A stretch of DNA of 64,000 nucleotides from Panicum virgatum (taxonomy: Eukaryota > Streptophyta > Magnoliopsida > Poales > Poaceae): assembly GCF_016808335.1 (NCBI RefSeq), contig NC_053149.1:38332118-38396117 (forward strand). Direction: 5' to 3'. The notes below the pieces were generated by a model. That model saw only the letters and a program-made list of their open reading frames with translations. It ran no database searches and had not been told where the DNA came from. Shown in pieces: positions 46,136 to 58,565 of the stretch. Within the stretch, counting starts at the first letter, position 1; every line of letters begins with the position of its first letter. A program made the position numbers and the translations under genes.

Positions 46136-46153
46136 TACCCTACCCCCTTAAAG
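46136..46153 (-). other. Polypurine tract of Tekay-3
   Basis: CTTTAAGGGGGTAGGGTA on the - strand directly precedes the 3' LTR; it is identical to the Tekay-1 tract. Confidence 0.85.
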
Positions 46154-46170
46154 AAATCTCGTCCCGAGAT

Positions 46171-49100
46171 TTAGCTGGGCTGGCTAGCAAAGAGATCTGG
46201 ATATGTCTTCTTCAACTCATCTTCTCGCTCCCAAGTAGCCTCAGCTTCACTGTGATGACTCCACTGAACTCTGCACATCTTGATGCGCTTGTTCCGAGTA
46301 ACCCTCTCTGATGTCTCCAGAATCTTCACCGGATGCTCAGTATAAGTCAGATCCTCCTGGACATCGACTCCATCCAGGGGTGCCTGCTCCTCGGGTACTC
46401 GCAGACACCTCTTCAGCTGAGATATATGGAAAACATCATGAACTCCTGAGAGGCTGAGAGGTAACTCCAGGCGATAAGCAACTTCGCCTTTCCGCTCTAG
46501 CACCTTGAATGGCCCCACATAACGAGGTGCTAACTTCCCTTTGACATTGAATCTACGGATTCCTCTCATCGGAGACACCTTCAGATACACATAATCACCG
46601 ATACTGAAAGTCAGGTCTCTCCGTTTGCCATCAGCATAGCTCTTCTGTCTGCTCTGTGCAATCCTCAGATTTTCTCGCACAGCCTGAACCATCTGCTCTG
46701 CATCATCTATGATCTCAGGACCGAAGAGCTGCTTTTCACCAATCTGATCCCAATAGAGAGGAGTCCTGCACTTTCTGCCATACAATGCCTCGAAGGGTGA
46801 CTTCTTTAGACTGGCCTGATAGCTGTTGTTATATGAGAACTCAGCATATGACAGGCACTTATCCCAACTAGTACCATACTGAATAGCACAAGCTCTCAGC
46901 ATATCCTCCAACACTTGGTTGGTTCTCTCTGTCTGCCAATCTGTCTGAGGATGATAAGCCGTACTGAATCGCAGCTTCGTATCCAACGAATCATGGAGCT
47001 GCTCCCAGAACCGAGAAGTGAACTGAGACCCTCTATCAGATATGATCTTCTTCGGCACTCCATGCAAGCAGACAATCCGAGAGATGTACAACTCTGCCAG
47101 TCTAGCACCGGAGTAAGTAGTGTTCACTGGAATGAAGTGAGCAACCTTCGTCAATCGATCCACTACTACCCAAATGGAGTTGTACCCTTTCTGAGTACGA
47201 GGCAATCCAACAATGAAGTCCATAGTGATTTCCTCCCACTTCCACTCTGGAATCTTCAAAGGCTGTAACAGACCTGCTGGCCTCTGATGCTCAGCCTTGA
47301 CACACTGACAGGTGTCACAAATAGCCACGTACTCTGCCACTGAACGCTTCATCCCATACCACCAGAAACGTTCCTTCAGATCATAGTACATCTTCGTGCT
47401 GCCCGGATGAATAGAGTATGCTGTATCATGGGCCTCACTCAGAATCAACTTCCGAAGATCCTTCACATCAGGCACACAGATCCGGTTCTTGTACCACAAA
47501 GTACCCTGATCATCCTCTCTGAAATGAGGAGCCTTGCCCTTTCTGAGCAACTCACGAGTCTCCTGCAGCTTCTCATCATCTTTCTGATACTGCCTGATCT
47601 CTGACTCTAGAGTCGGTACTGCCTCAAATGCTGCACTGGAGGTATGATGCAAGAAGCCCAGACTCAACTGCTCGAACTCCTCACATAACTCTGGAGGCAT
47701 CTGGAAAGCCACGGCCATGTTGACATAACTTCTTCTGCTCAGAGCATCTGCTACAACATTGGCCTTGCCCGGATGATAGTGAATCTCCAGATCATAGTCC
47801 TTGACCAACTCTAGCCATCTTCTCTGCCGCATGTTCAGCTCATTCTGCGTGAAAATGTACTTGAGGCTCTTGTGATCAGTGTAGATATCACACCGCTGCC
47901 CATACAAGTAATGCCTCCAAATCTTCAGAGCATGCACAACTGCGGCTAACTCAAGATCATGAGTAGGATAGTTCAGCTCATGCCGACGTAACTGGCGTGA
48001 AGCATAAGCTATCACTCTGCCCTCCTGCATCAGAACACACCCAAGACCATCCTTCGAAGCATCACAATATACCGTGAACCTCTTCGTCTGGTCTGGCAGA
48101 GTCAGGACTGGCGCCGTAGTCAACCTTTTCTTCAGCTCATCAAAGGCCATCTAACGCTCATCAGTCCATATGAATGCCGCATTCTTCTCTAGCAAAGAAG
48201 TCAAAGGCTTCGCGATCTTGGAGAAATTCTCAATGAACCTCCGATAATATCCAGCTAAGCCCAAGAAAGATCTGACTTCCTTCACTGTCTGCGGTGTCTC
48301 CCACTCGAGCACATCCTTCACCTTGCTTGGATCAACAGCAATGCCTCCCTGAGAGATAACATGACCGAGGAATGGAACCTCGTCAATCCAGAACTCGCAC
48401 TTGCTGAACTTGGCATACAGCTGATGCTCTCTCAATCTCTACAATACGAGTCTCAGGTGCTCCTCATGCTCTTCTTCTGTCTTGGAAAAGATCAGGATAT
48501 CATCAATGAAAATCACCACGAAGACATCCAGATAGTCCATGAAAACCATGTTCATCAGATGCATGAAGTAAGCCGGGGCATTAGTCAGGCCGAAGGACAT
48601 GACTGTATACTCATATAGCCCGTACTTGCAGGTGAATGCCGTCTTTGGAATATCCCCAGGACGGATCCTCAGCTGAAAATAGCCCGAACGAAGATCAATC
48701 TTCGAGAATATACGAGCACCTCGAAGCAAATCGAAGAGATCCTCAATACGGGGCAGTGGATGCTTGTTCTTGATAGTAACTGCATTCAGCTCCCGATAAT
48801 CGACACACATCCTCTTCGAGCCATCCTTCTTATCTACCAGCAATAATGGAAAAGCCCAAGGAGAGAAGCTGCGACGGATATAGCCCTTGGCTAGCAACTC
48901 ATCAATAGTCTTCTTGACTTCTTCATGCTCTATAGGTGCCATACGGTAGGGCCGCTTTGCAATAGGAGCTGTGCCAGGCAAGAGATCAATACAAAACTCA
49001 ATGGCGCGTTCAGGCGGCATACCTGGCAGATCATCCGGAAAGACATCCGGGAATTCAGACACCACGCGAATACCATCCGTGGGTCTAGCCTCCATCTGAT

Positions 49101-50118
49101 GAAGAAATCCAGAAGGCTCTGAAGCACTGACTGTCACCTCTTGGCCATCAGATGCCGATAAGTGAACTGTCCGCTGAGCACAATCAATACGGACTCCCCA
49201 TCTGGTAAGTGTCTCCATGCCCAAGATCACATCTATCCCCGAGGAGTCAATAACTATCAAGCCAGTGCGGAATTCTACCCCCTTTATGACAATACTAACT
49301 CTGGAGCATATAGAGCATGTACGAATCTGACCCCCAGGTGAGGTAACTACCATAGCTGTCCTCATACAAGAAACCGGTATACCATGCTGCTCGGCAAATG
49401 ACTTGGAAATGAAAGAATGGGTGGCACCGGTATCGAAAAGCACTGTAGCGGGGTGAGAGTTGACCATGAACGTACCAATAACCACGTTAGGAGCCTCGGC
49501 CGCTGACTCGGCCGTCACGTGGTTCACTCGAGCCTGTGCTGGCGCCCTGGGCTGAGCTGGGCGCCCCTGCTGTCCCGCCTGCGCCTTCCGGGGGCAAGTG
49601 TTGGCGTAGTGCCCCGGCTGGCCGCAGTGATAGCAGACGCGTGCAAGTGTCGAAGCCTGCTGTCCGGTAGGGGCTGCCAGACGTGGAGCCTGCGGTGCTG
49701 GCGGAGCTGGTGGAGCAGCACGAGCCGGAGGTGCCGGTAACCTCGGGCCCTGACCTGCCTGCTGCTGTCGAGGCGGGTACTGCTGCGGTGGCCTCTGCTG
49801 GTACTGCTGAGGAGGCCGGTACTGAGGCTGGTACTGCTGAGGCTGCTGGAGTCGTGGACGAGTGTTGCTGCCGGAAGCAACGGGAACAACCTTCCTCTTC
49901 TTGTCCTCCATCTCCAGGTGCTTACGCTCAGTGTTGAGCGCACTGTCAACCAGATGGTTGAAGTCGTCGAAGCGGAGGTTGAGCAGCGTGTACTGGAGGT
50001 AGTCCTCAAGACCCTCCATGAAGTGCTCCTGCTTCTTGCGGTCATCCGCAACCTCGGCAGGGGCGTAGCGAGCCAGCTGAAGAAAGCGATCACGATACTC
50101 CGTGACCGACATAGTCCC
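46171..50118 (-). pseudogene. Tekay-3 gag C-terminus, protease, RT, RNase H, integrase, chromodomain
   Basis: One reading frame is open across 3,948 nt except for TAG at 48439-48441 (LVL-stop-RLRE) and 48151-48153 (DER-stop-MAFD); Tekay-1 has CAG at both. Domains: capsid second half ([12 protein letters not shown]), zinc knuckle [14 protein letters not shown] (about 49595-49640), protease [10 protein letters not shown] (about 49410-49440), RT with VVIFIDDIL (about 48495-48520) and RNase H with [11 protein letters not shown] and TDHKSLKY. The integrase has an HHCC finger (about 47290-47420) and D-D-E in TMDF, SDRGSQF and [11 protein letters not shown] complete chromodomain follows from [17 protein letters not shown] to [20 protein letters not shown] (about 46340-46185). 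The integrase DGQTE motif reads DWQTE here, an unusual Gly-to-Trp change. The chromodomain is thought to guide integration to heterochromatin. Confidence 0.92.
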
Positions 50119-50228
50119 CTGAATTCACAAAGACAGATAGATATCGGAAGATTAACTCAAGATTCATAAGGATAGAACAAGGGGCATTAACTCAAAAGAA
50201 AACGCTGAATGATTATACTTAAGATTAC
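50119..50228 (-). other. Intron in Tekay-3 gag (110 bp)
   Basis: The donor CAG|GTAATCTTAA follows LALKQ (exon end 50229). The acceptor GAATTCAG|GGGACTATG resumes GTMSV in phase 0. The unspliced reading meets a stop after LSIIIQRFLLS. Same position, length and phase as in Tekay-1. Confidence 0.75.
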
Positions 50229-50741
50229 CTGCTTCAGTGCAAGGAACTCCTTTTGCTTCATCTTCATAACGCCCGCGGGGACGTTGTGGCTACGGAAATG
50301 CTCCCTGAACTGGAGCCAAGTGAGAGACTCGCGGTCATGGACCGGGTGGGACTCCCACCAGTCCAAAGCTGCCCCTCGCAGCTGTCCTGCTGCGTACAAG
50401 ACGCGCTCACGGTCATCGCACTGGGCGATGTCCAACTGACGCTCCACTGCACGGAGCCAGTCGTCGGCCTGAAGAGGGTCGGACGTGTGAGAGAACGTCG
50501 GCGGGTGACCCCTCAGAAACTCAGCACGCCTGTCGCGAGGCTGCGGCGGTGGAGGAGGCGGAGGCTGAGTGTGAGCGTGCTGAAGAGCCTGAACGGTGTT
50601 GTTCAGGGTAGCCATCATCTGCATCTGGAGCTGGAAGTACTGCTCCGGAGTCAAAGGCGGAGGCATCGGGATCCCGGCACCCTGGTTGTTCTGACCCTGC
50701 TGCTGGCCAGAACCGGAACCGGTGCTCCTGGTGTTCACCAT
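50229..50741 (-). CDS. Tekay-3 gag exon 1 (N-terminal capsid)
   Basis: 171 codons from ATG 50741 (MVNTRSTGSGSGQQQG) to the intron donor, without stops. A Gln/Gly-rich start is followed by MPPPLTPEQYFQLQMQMMATLN, a Pro-rich stretch, and the capsid core DPLQADDWLRAVERQLDIAQ, LRGAALDWWES and WLQFREHFRSHNVPAG. This ATG is the first in frame and is shared with Tekay-1. With the next exon it gives an ordinary retrotransposon gag. Confidence 0.88.
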
Positions 50742-51302
50742 CTGATTTGAACAAAAGATTTCACGAGTAAGGATATTGCAGGAATAAATTCAGATGGATA
50801 TGAATACTCTTTGCGGAAAAAGACTCAGCCATGATAAAAGTAGACAGGATAGAGTTGACTGTTTTACCCACAACGATCTAACTCATTAGTTAACTTTAAC
50901 ATCTGAGTGATTTTCTTTAAGCAATTTTAAGCTACTAAGCTATGCAATCATTCAAAAATCCAAATCAAACATGTAGCATAATAACAAGCAGACAATTTTC
51001 ACAACTTAGCCGAGTTTAGCAAAAAGACTCGACTAACACCACGCGTCGCAGAACGGGCTATCGTTTTATTATAAAAGGGTCACCTAGCTATACTCAGGTG
51101 GTCAGATGACTGATTCAGGCCAAAATCTACGAAACTATTCTTCAGAGAGAGAAATCAAGGCAAGAAGGATAAAAGTCTTAGAAGTCAAGGGGTATAATAG
51201 TAAAATAGTTTCAGCAGTCAAGGATTGGAGAGAATGAGTCCTAAAACTCGACCAGTTCTATCTAGGCTTCGTCCTACAGTCGATATGGCTCTGATACCAC
51301 TC
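50742..51302 (-). other. Tekay-3 leader and primer-binding site
   Basis: Non-coding leader. TGGTATCAGAGC (51299-51288, - strand) matches the initiator Met tRNA 3' end, with a 3-bp spacer from the LTR end. Confidence 0.85.
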
Positions 51303-54300
51303 TGCAACACCCGGTTTATAAAAGAGCATAAACCGAGCAATCATATACGTGCCAGGATCAAGTCACACATATATACAACAGAATGAACAGTATATCATAG
51401 CACATATCACGTAAAAAGATATAATAAAGCGAATACGAATGTTATTTATTACAATAATGACAAAATGTCTGATACAGCGGAAACGAAGTACAAAATACGA
51501 TAAAGCTCTCCGAAGCTGAAGCAGGGCGCCACAGGGACATCGACTGGGAGACGAAGCACCTAGAAGTCCTCGCAGTCCTGGTAGCGCTGGACGAACTCCC
51601 TCGTGTCGGCAGGAACTGAGCAGCAGTAGCGTAGCCAAGAGGAAAAAGTAGAGAAGAGGCAAGGGTGAGTACACAACTTGTACTCAACAAGTATAACACA
51701 AACTATGAGGCTCTAGGCTGGCTGACTCAACTACATTAGCTTTTAAGTGTTGGCAAAATTTTATTAAAGCTATTTACTACGAGTTGATGAATTACCATTA
51801 TCCCAGTTACATAGTAATTAATCAGAATTAATTATGATACTACTGAGAAACAAACCAAACCAAGCCACCAAGGTAAACCCCGAGAAGCACCTCCCTCGTC
51901 GGAAGGAGATAACTTCACTAATCAAAAGGAGGATCTGGGCCGCTCATAACCGTGAGCACGGCTAGTATACCAGTTTTACACTCTGCAGAGGTTGCACATC
52001 TTTACCCACAAGTCGTGAGCTACGCCAGTTGTTCATCACACTTCCTTAGGTGAGATGGCCAGCGACTCACTACGAGGCCTTTACAAAGAATCTCGTTGGT
52101 AGGGAGTAACCGCAAGGTTGGATCGGCGACTATGGAGCAGGTCTAGTGGGCGTCAAGACACGAAGCACAGACGAGGCCACTCAGCACGAGGGCCACAGAA
52201 GCTTACCGCCCCTGCCCCGCAGGTAAGTTACTCCAAACCAAAAAGATCTAATTATTACGCCAAGTCTATCCCATTCTAGCCTTGTGGTAGCGCTGTTGTC
52301 CCAGGTTGTCGCTCTATGAACCGGTCCTTATGGAGAGTGGCCAACCAAGCACTAAGCACCGTGCTGGCCCCCTAAACCATGTTTCTACAAAAACCATATT
52401 TTAACGAGACGTGAGCCACCCAAGCACGAAGCACAGAGGGCCACTCTCAGAATTAAGTTCAAGTAAACCATTAATCAAATTAATTAAAAAGGACTAGAGT
52501 ATGTTATAGCGCAGCAACCTAGCACAGCTAACCAAAATGCAACCCAAAGGTACATATAAAGGATATAAAGTGGCTAGGACAGTCCTTATAGGCATACAGT
52601 ATTAAATGCAGTATGAAAATGTATTTAAAAGTGATGGGTTGTTCATGTTATACTTGCCTTCCTCGTACTGCTCTGGCTGCTGCTCAAACTGCTCCGAAGA
52701 CGGCTGCTCCGGGTACTGGTACTGGGGCTCCTCAGATGGATCAACGTCTACTCACGAACACATGGCCAAAACAATGCACAAAATAAGCATACAGGCAAAC
52801 ATTAACAAAAACTAAGAAACAGTACATCAATACATAAAGACAGCACACTAAGCTACTCTAATACTGTTCTACGCGTTACAACGATCGCGTGGATATAAAG
52901 AACGCTAAAAACGGAGCTAAAGCGCATTTTCTAGGCTAAAAACAAGTTCTAGGGGCTTATTTATAAGAAAACTGAAGCTTCAGGGGCTTTTCTGCTAAAA
53001 CCGAGGACTAAAACGTAAATAAACATTAATTCTAGGGTCTAACTCGCAAAAGAACAGGGGCTGGACGGCGGGTTCAAATTCTAGGAAGCTCAGGGGCTAA
53101 AACGTTAAAACTAGGACCTCTACGTAATTATTTTTCAAAAGGGCTGGACTGCGGGTTGATTTCAACAGAACCGGGGGTCTCTTTAGCAAAAGCGACAAGC
53201 CGAAGGGGTATCCTCAGATCTGATCCGTTGGATTCAGATCTGGCGGCTCAGATCTAAATGGGGCAAGATCTAATCTGGATCGTTGGCTACGGATCTGACG
53301 GCTGAGGTGAAAAGGGGCACAGGAGGCGGCGGTGGGCTGCCGCCGGCGACGAATCCCGCGGCGGCGCTCGCCAGGGACTCGCCGGAGCTTGCTAATCCGG
53401 CGTTCTGGGGCTCATTTCGGCCTACGGTTTGTCCTGGGAGGTAGCCAGCGGCATGCGCAGTCCACTGGGGGCGAAGGGAAGGCTGCTCGGGGCTCGGACG
53501 GGGCTTGTGGCGGAGCGAGGCGGCGCTAGCTCGCCGGAGCACGGTGTTCGGCCACGAGAAAGGGCTACGGACTGCACTAACACGCCAAAAGGGAGCACGG
53601 GCGGAGGATATTCTCACCGAGGTTCGAATTCGGGGGATGGTGTGGCGCAGGGGGTCGGCGGCGTGAACCTGGTGGCGGAGCTCGACGGAGCGTGTCAACG
53701 GAGTCGACGCAGGGCAATTCCGGGTGCTGGTCCGGCCGGAGGTGTCCGTGCGGGTCCTGCGAAGGTGTCCCAGGGGCCAATTAGGTCCGTAGTCACCGGA
53801 GGTTGCGAAAAGAGATGGAGCAGGGGCTCACCGGCGTGGAGTCGCGGCGCTGCTCCGCTCCGAGCAGAGGCGAGGCGGGGCGATGCGCTGGGGTTGTGGC
53901 GGCGATTGTGAGGCGAGGTGGGGAGTAGGGGGTCCGCGGGGCGGTATTTATAGGGCGGCGGAGCGCCCTTGGCGTGCGCGCCCGGGCGGGGAATCACGGC
54001 GAGATTCCCGGCCGGGAGTTGCGCTGCGCGGGGGGGGAGACGGGCCTGCCAAGCGGGCCTGCTCGGTCAGGGAGGGTGACGCGGTGGGGTCCAGGTGGCA
54101 GCGGGGCGACGCGCTCTGCGGGGGCTAGCGCGAGGCAGGCCGGGGAGCGGGCTGAACGGGGAGGAAGGGCTGCTCGCGGGCCGCGCAGGGGAAGGGAGCA
54201 GGTTGGGCTGGTGCGGTCTGTTGGGCCCGGAGGGGAGGAGTGGGCCGCCCGGTTGGGCTGAGCGCGGGGAAAGAGAGAAGTGCTGCGGCTGGGCCTAAAA

Positions 54301-54642
54301 CTGGGTTTGGGTTGCTCACAGGTTTGGGCTGGGTTGGCCATCGGGCTTCCTGGGACTGGGTTTGGGTTTTGGCTGGTTTTCCTTTTCTATTTCCCTCTCA
54401 CTTCTATTTCTAATTCAAACAAAGTTTGAATTCAAATTTTGAATTTGAATTCAAACCACACTCAAATAAAATTATGCACCAGCATGAATGCAACAAAAAA
54501 AATTTAAACTTATGATAAATTTTAATTAATTAAGGAACAAAAATTAGATTAAATGCCAACTAAACACAATAAACCTTAGAAAATTTAACTAAAGCCAATT
54601 AAATTTATTAATAAATGCTGAAATTTAAATTAGGGTGTTACA
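51303..54642 (-). repeat. 5' LTR of Tekay-3 (3,340 bp)
   Basis: On the + strand it begins TGCAACACCC, one base changed from TGTAACACCC, and ends TTAGGGTGTTACA. It is the copy that would drive transcription; its TATA box CTATAAATA is at 53953-53945. The poly-G run is 8 long here (54030-54037). The sense small ORF is at 51699-51442. Confidence 0.92.
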
Positions 54643-54668
54643 GTACCTTGCCACTTTCAAGGGATCAA

Positions 54669-55255
54669 TGTTAAGGTCTAGGGTTCTAGATCGACACAAG
54701 ATCGAGTATATGCACGTAGATCGGGCATGGGGACAAGTTCTTCTCATAGATACACAAGTACATCACAAGTTCTTGACTAGAACTAATACAAGAGTGAGAG
54801 AGAGGGGTAGAAGTCAACCAGATCCAGTGGTGGCAGGAGGCGGAACGGAGGCTCTCGCGCTTGGGGAAGTCATGGATCCAATGGTGGCGAGGAACTCCAG
54901 GTCGGTGAAGAGCGGATCGAGAGGTGGTGAAGGTCGGCGTGGATGTCGGTGGGCTTCGGGTCGCCACCTGCACTGGCCGGTGACGAGAGCAGTGGAGCGC
55001 GTCGGGGAGGCGGTGTCAGCGGAGCTTCCCATCATCATTGCACAGCCTCTAGATTGGATTAGGGTTGGGTCTGTAGTTGGGAACGGCGGCGGCGGTGAAC
55101 CATGGGTGTCGAGCCATGGGATCCCCACCCCCTTTTATATTGCGCAACGCGACAGGGGCCCACAAACCACAGAAGGGTTGGGCGCCCCCGATCAGGGCGC
55201 GTGACCAAGGCCCGATCTGGCCTTTGGGCCAGATCGGTGAGAGATCAATCCAACA
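54669..55255 (-). repeat. 3' LTR of copia-2 (approximate left end)
   Basis: The right end is clear: on the - strand AAGGGGGAGAT (PPT, 55266-55256) is followed by TGTTGGATTGATC at 55255. The left end is uncertain; TTAACA (inverse of TGTTAA at 54669) is one candidate, but the LTR could extend further left. A TATA-like ATATAAAAGG is at about 55143-55134 on the - strand. Confidence 0.6.
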
Positions 55256-55424
55256 ATCTCCCCCTTGATCTCCTCCTTATTCTCTATCTAAAATTGTTCC
55301 ATTTCAACACAAATCGGTGAATAGGGTGTGCCTTGTCGTAACGGTTACTACTGTTAGATTAACAGCCAGAATCACTTTATGTTCTTAAATAGAATCTTAT
55401 TCTTGGATCCTCTTCATCCAGGAA

Positions 55425-57036
55425 TCATTGGCCTTCCCTCAACCCCATGCCGGCTAAGTGTTTCCTGAACACATTGGGTTGTAGGCCTTTTGTAAGCGGA
55501 TCCGCCAACATTTTCTTAGTACTGATATATTCTAGACAAATTGTTTGATCCTGGACTTGCTCTTTAACAACATAAAACTTAATGTCGATATGTTTGGTAG
55601 CACCACTCGACTTGTTGTTATGAGCGTAAAACACTACTGGCTCGTTGTCGCAGTATAACTTCAGTGGTCTTTCTATGCCGTCGACCACTTTCAATCCGTG
55701 GAAAATTTCTTAAGCCATGCGACCTGCCCTGAGGCCTCATAACATTCTACAAATTCAGCATATATCGTGGATGATGTTGTGACTAACTGTTTGGAGCTTT
55801 TCCATGATATCGCTCCCTTTGCAAGAGTGAAGATATATCCAGACGTGGATTTTCTATCATCCGCATCTCCTACAAAATCTAAATTTGAATATCCTTCTAT
55901 TTTTAAAGATTCTAATTTTCTATATGTCAGCATGAGGCCTGTTGTACCCCTTACATAGCGCAATGCTTTCTTCACCATTTTCCAGTGCTCTATGCCTGGA
56001 TTACTCTGGTATCTGCCAAGTACCCCGGTAACAAAACTTAAGTCAGGGCATGAGCACACTTGTGCATACTGTAAACTTCCGACAGCTGAAGCATAAGGCA
56101 CTGCCTTCATTTGTTCGAGCTCATACTTGTTCTTGGGACACTAATATTTCCCGAAACTATCGCCCTTGACTATTGGAGCAGGTGTGGGCTTGCTCACATG
56201 CATACCATATTTCTTTAATACCTTTTCTAGCTATGCCTTCTGTGATAATACTAACACCCCATTTCTTCTGTCTCGATGAATCTCAATTCCTGAAATGAAC
56301 AAAGCTTCACCAAGATCTTTCATGTTAAACTTCTAGGACAAGAATTTTTTTGTGTCCAGTAGTAGATCAATATCACTGCTAGTTAGCAGAATGTCATCCA
56401 CATACAGGATGAGGAAAATAAATTTCCCGTTCTTGAACTTTGCCTAAATCCAATTGTCCTCTTCATATTCTTTGAATCCAAACTTTCTTATTGTTTCATC
56501 AAAATTCAAATACCACTGCCTTGAGGCTTGCTTTAAGCCATAAATCGATTTCTTCAAGCAGCACCCTAACTTTTCTTTGCCTTCCACGATGAAACCTTTC
56601 GGCTGTGCCATGTAGACATTTTCATACAAATTACCATTCAAGAATGCCGTCTTCACATCCATATGCTGTAATTCTAGATCATAATGCACCACTAAGGTTA
56701 TTATTATTCTAAAAGAATCTTTACATGAGACTGGGGAAAAGGTCTCATTGTATTCTATCCCTTCTCTTTGCGTAAATCCATTCGCCACAAGTCGCGCTTT
56801 ATATCTTTCTACATTCCCTTTGGAGTTACATTTCGTCATGTAGACTCATTTGCAGCCTACTGTTTTGGCTCCTTTAGGAATTTCTACTAAGTCCCAAACT
56901 TTATTGGCACTCATAGATTTAATTTCATCTTCCATGGCTGTAGTCCACTTGGATGAATTCATGCGTCTCATGGCTTCTTCAAAAGAGGTGGGATCATCCT
57001 CCATTTGAATTTCTTCGCTATTATCCACTTCGTAGT
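55425..57036 (-). pseudogene. copia-2 reverse transcriptase and RNase H
   Basis: From 57036: an N-terminal pol linker (MEDDPTSFEEAMRRMNSSKW, VWDLVEIPKGAKTVGCK), a stop near 56843, RT (ERYKARLVANGFTQREGIEY, QHMDVKTAFLNGNLYENVYM, KKSIYGLKQASRQWYLNFDE), and a stop at 56444. Non-matching or interrupted frames then run over the YVDD region (about 56440-56110). RNase H follows (MKAVPYASAVGSLQYAQ; DFVGDADDRKSTSGYIFTLA, 56110-55691), and its end (LYCDNEPVVFYAHNNKSSGA; ISTKKMLADPLTKGL, 55694-55425) is in another frame. At least four lesions. This is a copia lineage distinct from copia-1. Confidence 0.82.
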
Positions 57037-58490
57037 TGTTGACGGTCATTAAGTGCGAAATATGACCGTCAACTATACTCATAAAAGAAGGAAAACAATA
57101 CCTCTTACTCGCATATTTGTATCACTGACCTAGCTCCACAGTTGTTTTCAAAGATTTATGTTTTCAGGAGCACAAGTCCGGAATAAGAAGAAAACATGAC
57201 GAATACGCAGACAAAGTCGCAGAAGATCGCGTCCTGCGTAACACATGCAAAAAAGGCCCACTTGACAGACCAAACCGACCAATTGGACCCCGGCACCGAC
57301 ATACCAACCTTAGGACCCACCTGGCAGACACATGAAGAAAGGCGGTGGCCAGGGGCGCCAAGGTGGGGCCGGCCAAACCATGGGTTCGGCCGAACCCACC
57401 CTAGTTCCTGGCTAGGTGCATTTTGGCGGGAGATCAGGTCTTATCCTCTAGAGGTCGGTTAGGGATGTTTCCATGTAAAGGATTGGCCGGAACTGACCTC
57501 AAGCACTATATAAGAGGCCTCCCACCACTCTCTCTCACAGACACCACTTGAAGGCCTCTCTTTCACACTCAATTGTGACTTGTACTCCTTAGGGTAGTGG
57601 AGCTAGGCTAGTACTTCATCTCTTTAGCGAATCCAGTCATCCTCGGGGTCGGCGAGCAATCCTCGGCCTCTGGTATGGCTTTGTATTCCGACTTTTGTTA
57701 TGCTATTCATATTGAGTTCGTTCTTGGTTATCTTGCTATGTTCATAGTTTGCTTAGCCTTGATCTATCCTTCATCAAGTTATACTAGTTGCTTGCTTAGA
57801 CCAGATGATCTGGGTAAGGATATCGGTTTGTTGTGCTTTCGGGCTTGCCTTAGCATCATACCTGTCCATCCGAAGGGTGGGGGACCCGGGGGTGCTAGGG
57901 TAGTGACCTCATATGCGGGCATGGTGCCCGGGTATGCGGGATTCTTCAGATATGACGGTGCTACACGGTGTGATTGGGGTAGACTGCAAGTGGTGACAGC
58001 CCTGTCGGTCCGCCGGAAAGCTGTTTCTCGGTTAGCGTACTCCTCGATGTTCGGTTATCATGTAGGAGTTCATGCAAAGATGAAACATGACTGGATGTTC
58101 TCCAGTGCGGGTCATTCTCCCCGATGTCCCTAATTTCCCAGCACCTGCAGCTCTAAGCATGTGGCTAACGTAACTTACCTGCTAACATGAATAGTATACT
58201 AGGATCTGTGCCTATGCTCCCACTAACCTTAGGTGTGCTTGTTTATTCTTTATTCATGAGAGTTGGCTGTTCTGTGTGTGTCACATTACCCGTGATTATC
58301 ATTTGTTTATCACTTACCCCTATATAGTCAGTAGTCTGCACCTTACTTCATAATGTCATGGTTATGGAACTAGTAAATATCTTTACATAATAGGTGTAAA
58401 TGCTTCCGGGTGAATACTTCCGGGTGAAATGCTACAACGGTATATCCGTGCGCTTGCGGATCTTTCTGCAAAAATTAAGACATACCAACA
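57037..58490 (+). repeat. 5' LTR of the Athila-like element (about 1,454 bp)
   Basis: It starts TGTTGACGGTCATTAAGTGC. The first plausible end is ACATACCAACA at 58490, judged by spacing from GTGCGCTTGCGG in the solo LTRs; a second CCAACA ends at 58557. The TATA box TATATAAG is at 57507-57514. The ORF 57675-58133 is inside the LTR and does not resemble a known protein. Confidence 0.75.
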
Positions 58491-58565
58491 GGGCATTTCT
58501 GTGGCGGCGTTGCTAGGAACTAACCCCTCCTAGAGGCGACGCTGAGAAATGCCAACAAGCATTTC

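Larger units (their letters stand above)
42787..54642 (-). mobile_element. Tekay-3: Ty3/gypsy chromovirus, nearly intact (11,856 bp)
   Basis: It is flanked by TSD GTACC (42782-42786 and 54643-54647). On the - strand: 5' LTR 54642-51303, primer site 51299-51288, gag exon 1 50741-50229, intron 50228-50119, gag-pol 50118-46171, PPT 46153-46136, 3' LTR 46135-42787. The 9-bp length difference between the LTRs equals the poly-G difference (17 against 8), and only scattered single-base differences are seen otherwise. It is the youngest-looking complete element here. Only two TAG codons interrupt a 1,486-residue polyprotein. Confidence 0.95.
54648..57036 (-). mobile_element. Ty1/copia element copia-2, 3' part only
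   Basis: On the - strand it has RT, RNase H, PPT and an LTR. The 5' part (gag to integrase) is absent: the Athila-like LTR at 57037 cuts it. The other side of that insertion is not in the window. The LTR side reaches towards the Tekay-3 target. Confidence 0.82.

Noticed and set aside
57675..58133. 152-codon ORF (+) upstream of the Athila-like gag
   Set aside because: It lies within the LTR, downstream of the TATA box; it reads like leader sequence, and nothing comparable is recognisable in the solo LTRs at 8635 and 29267.
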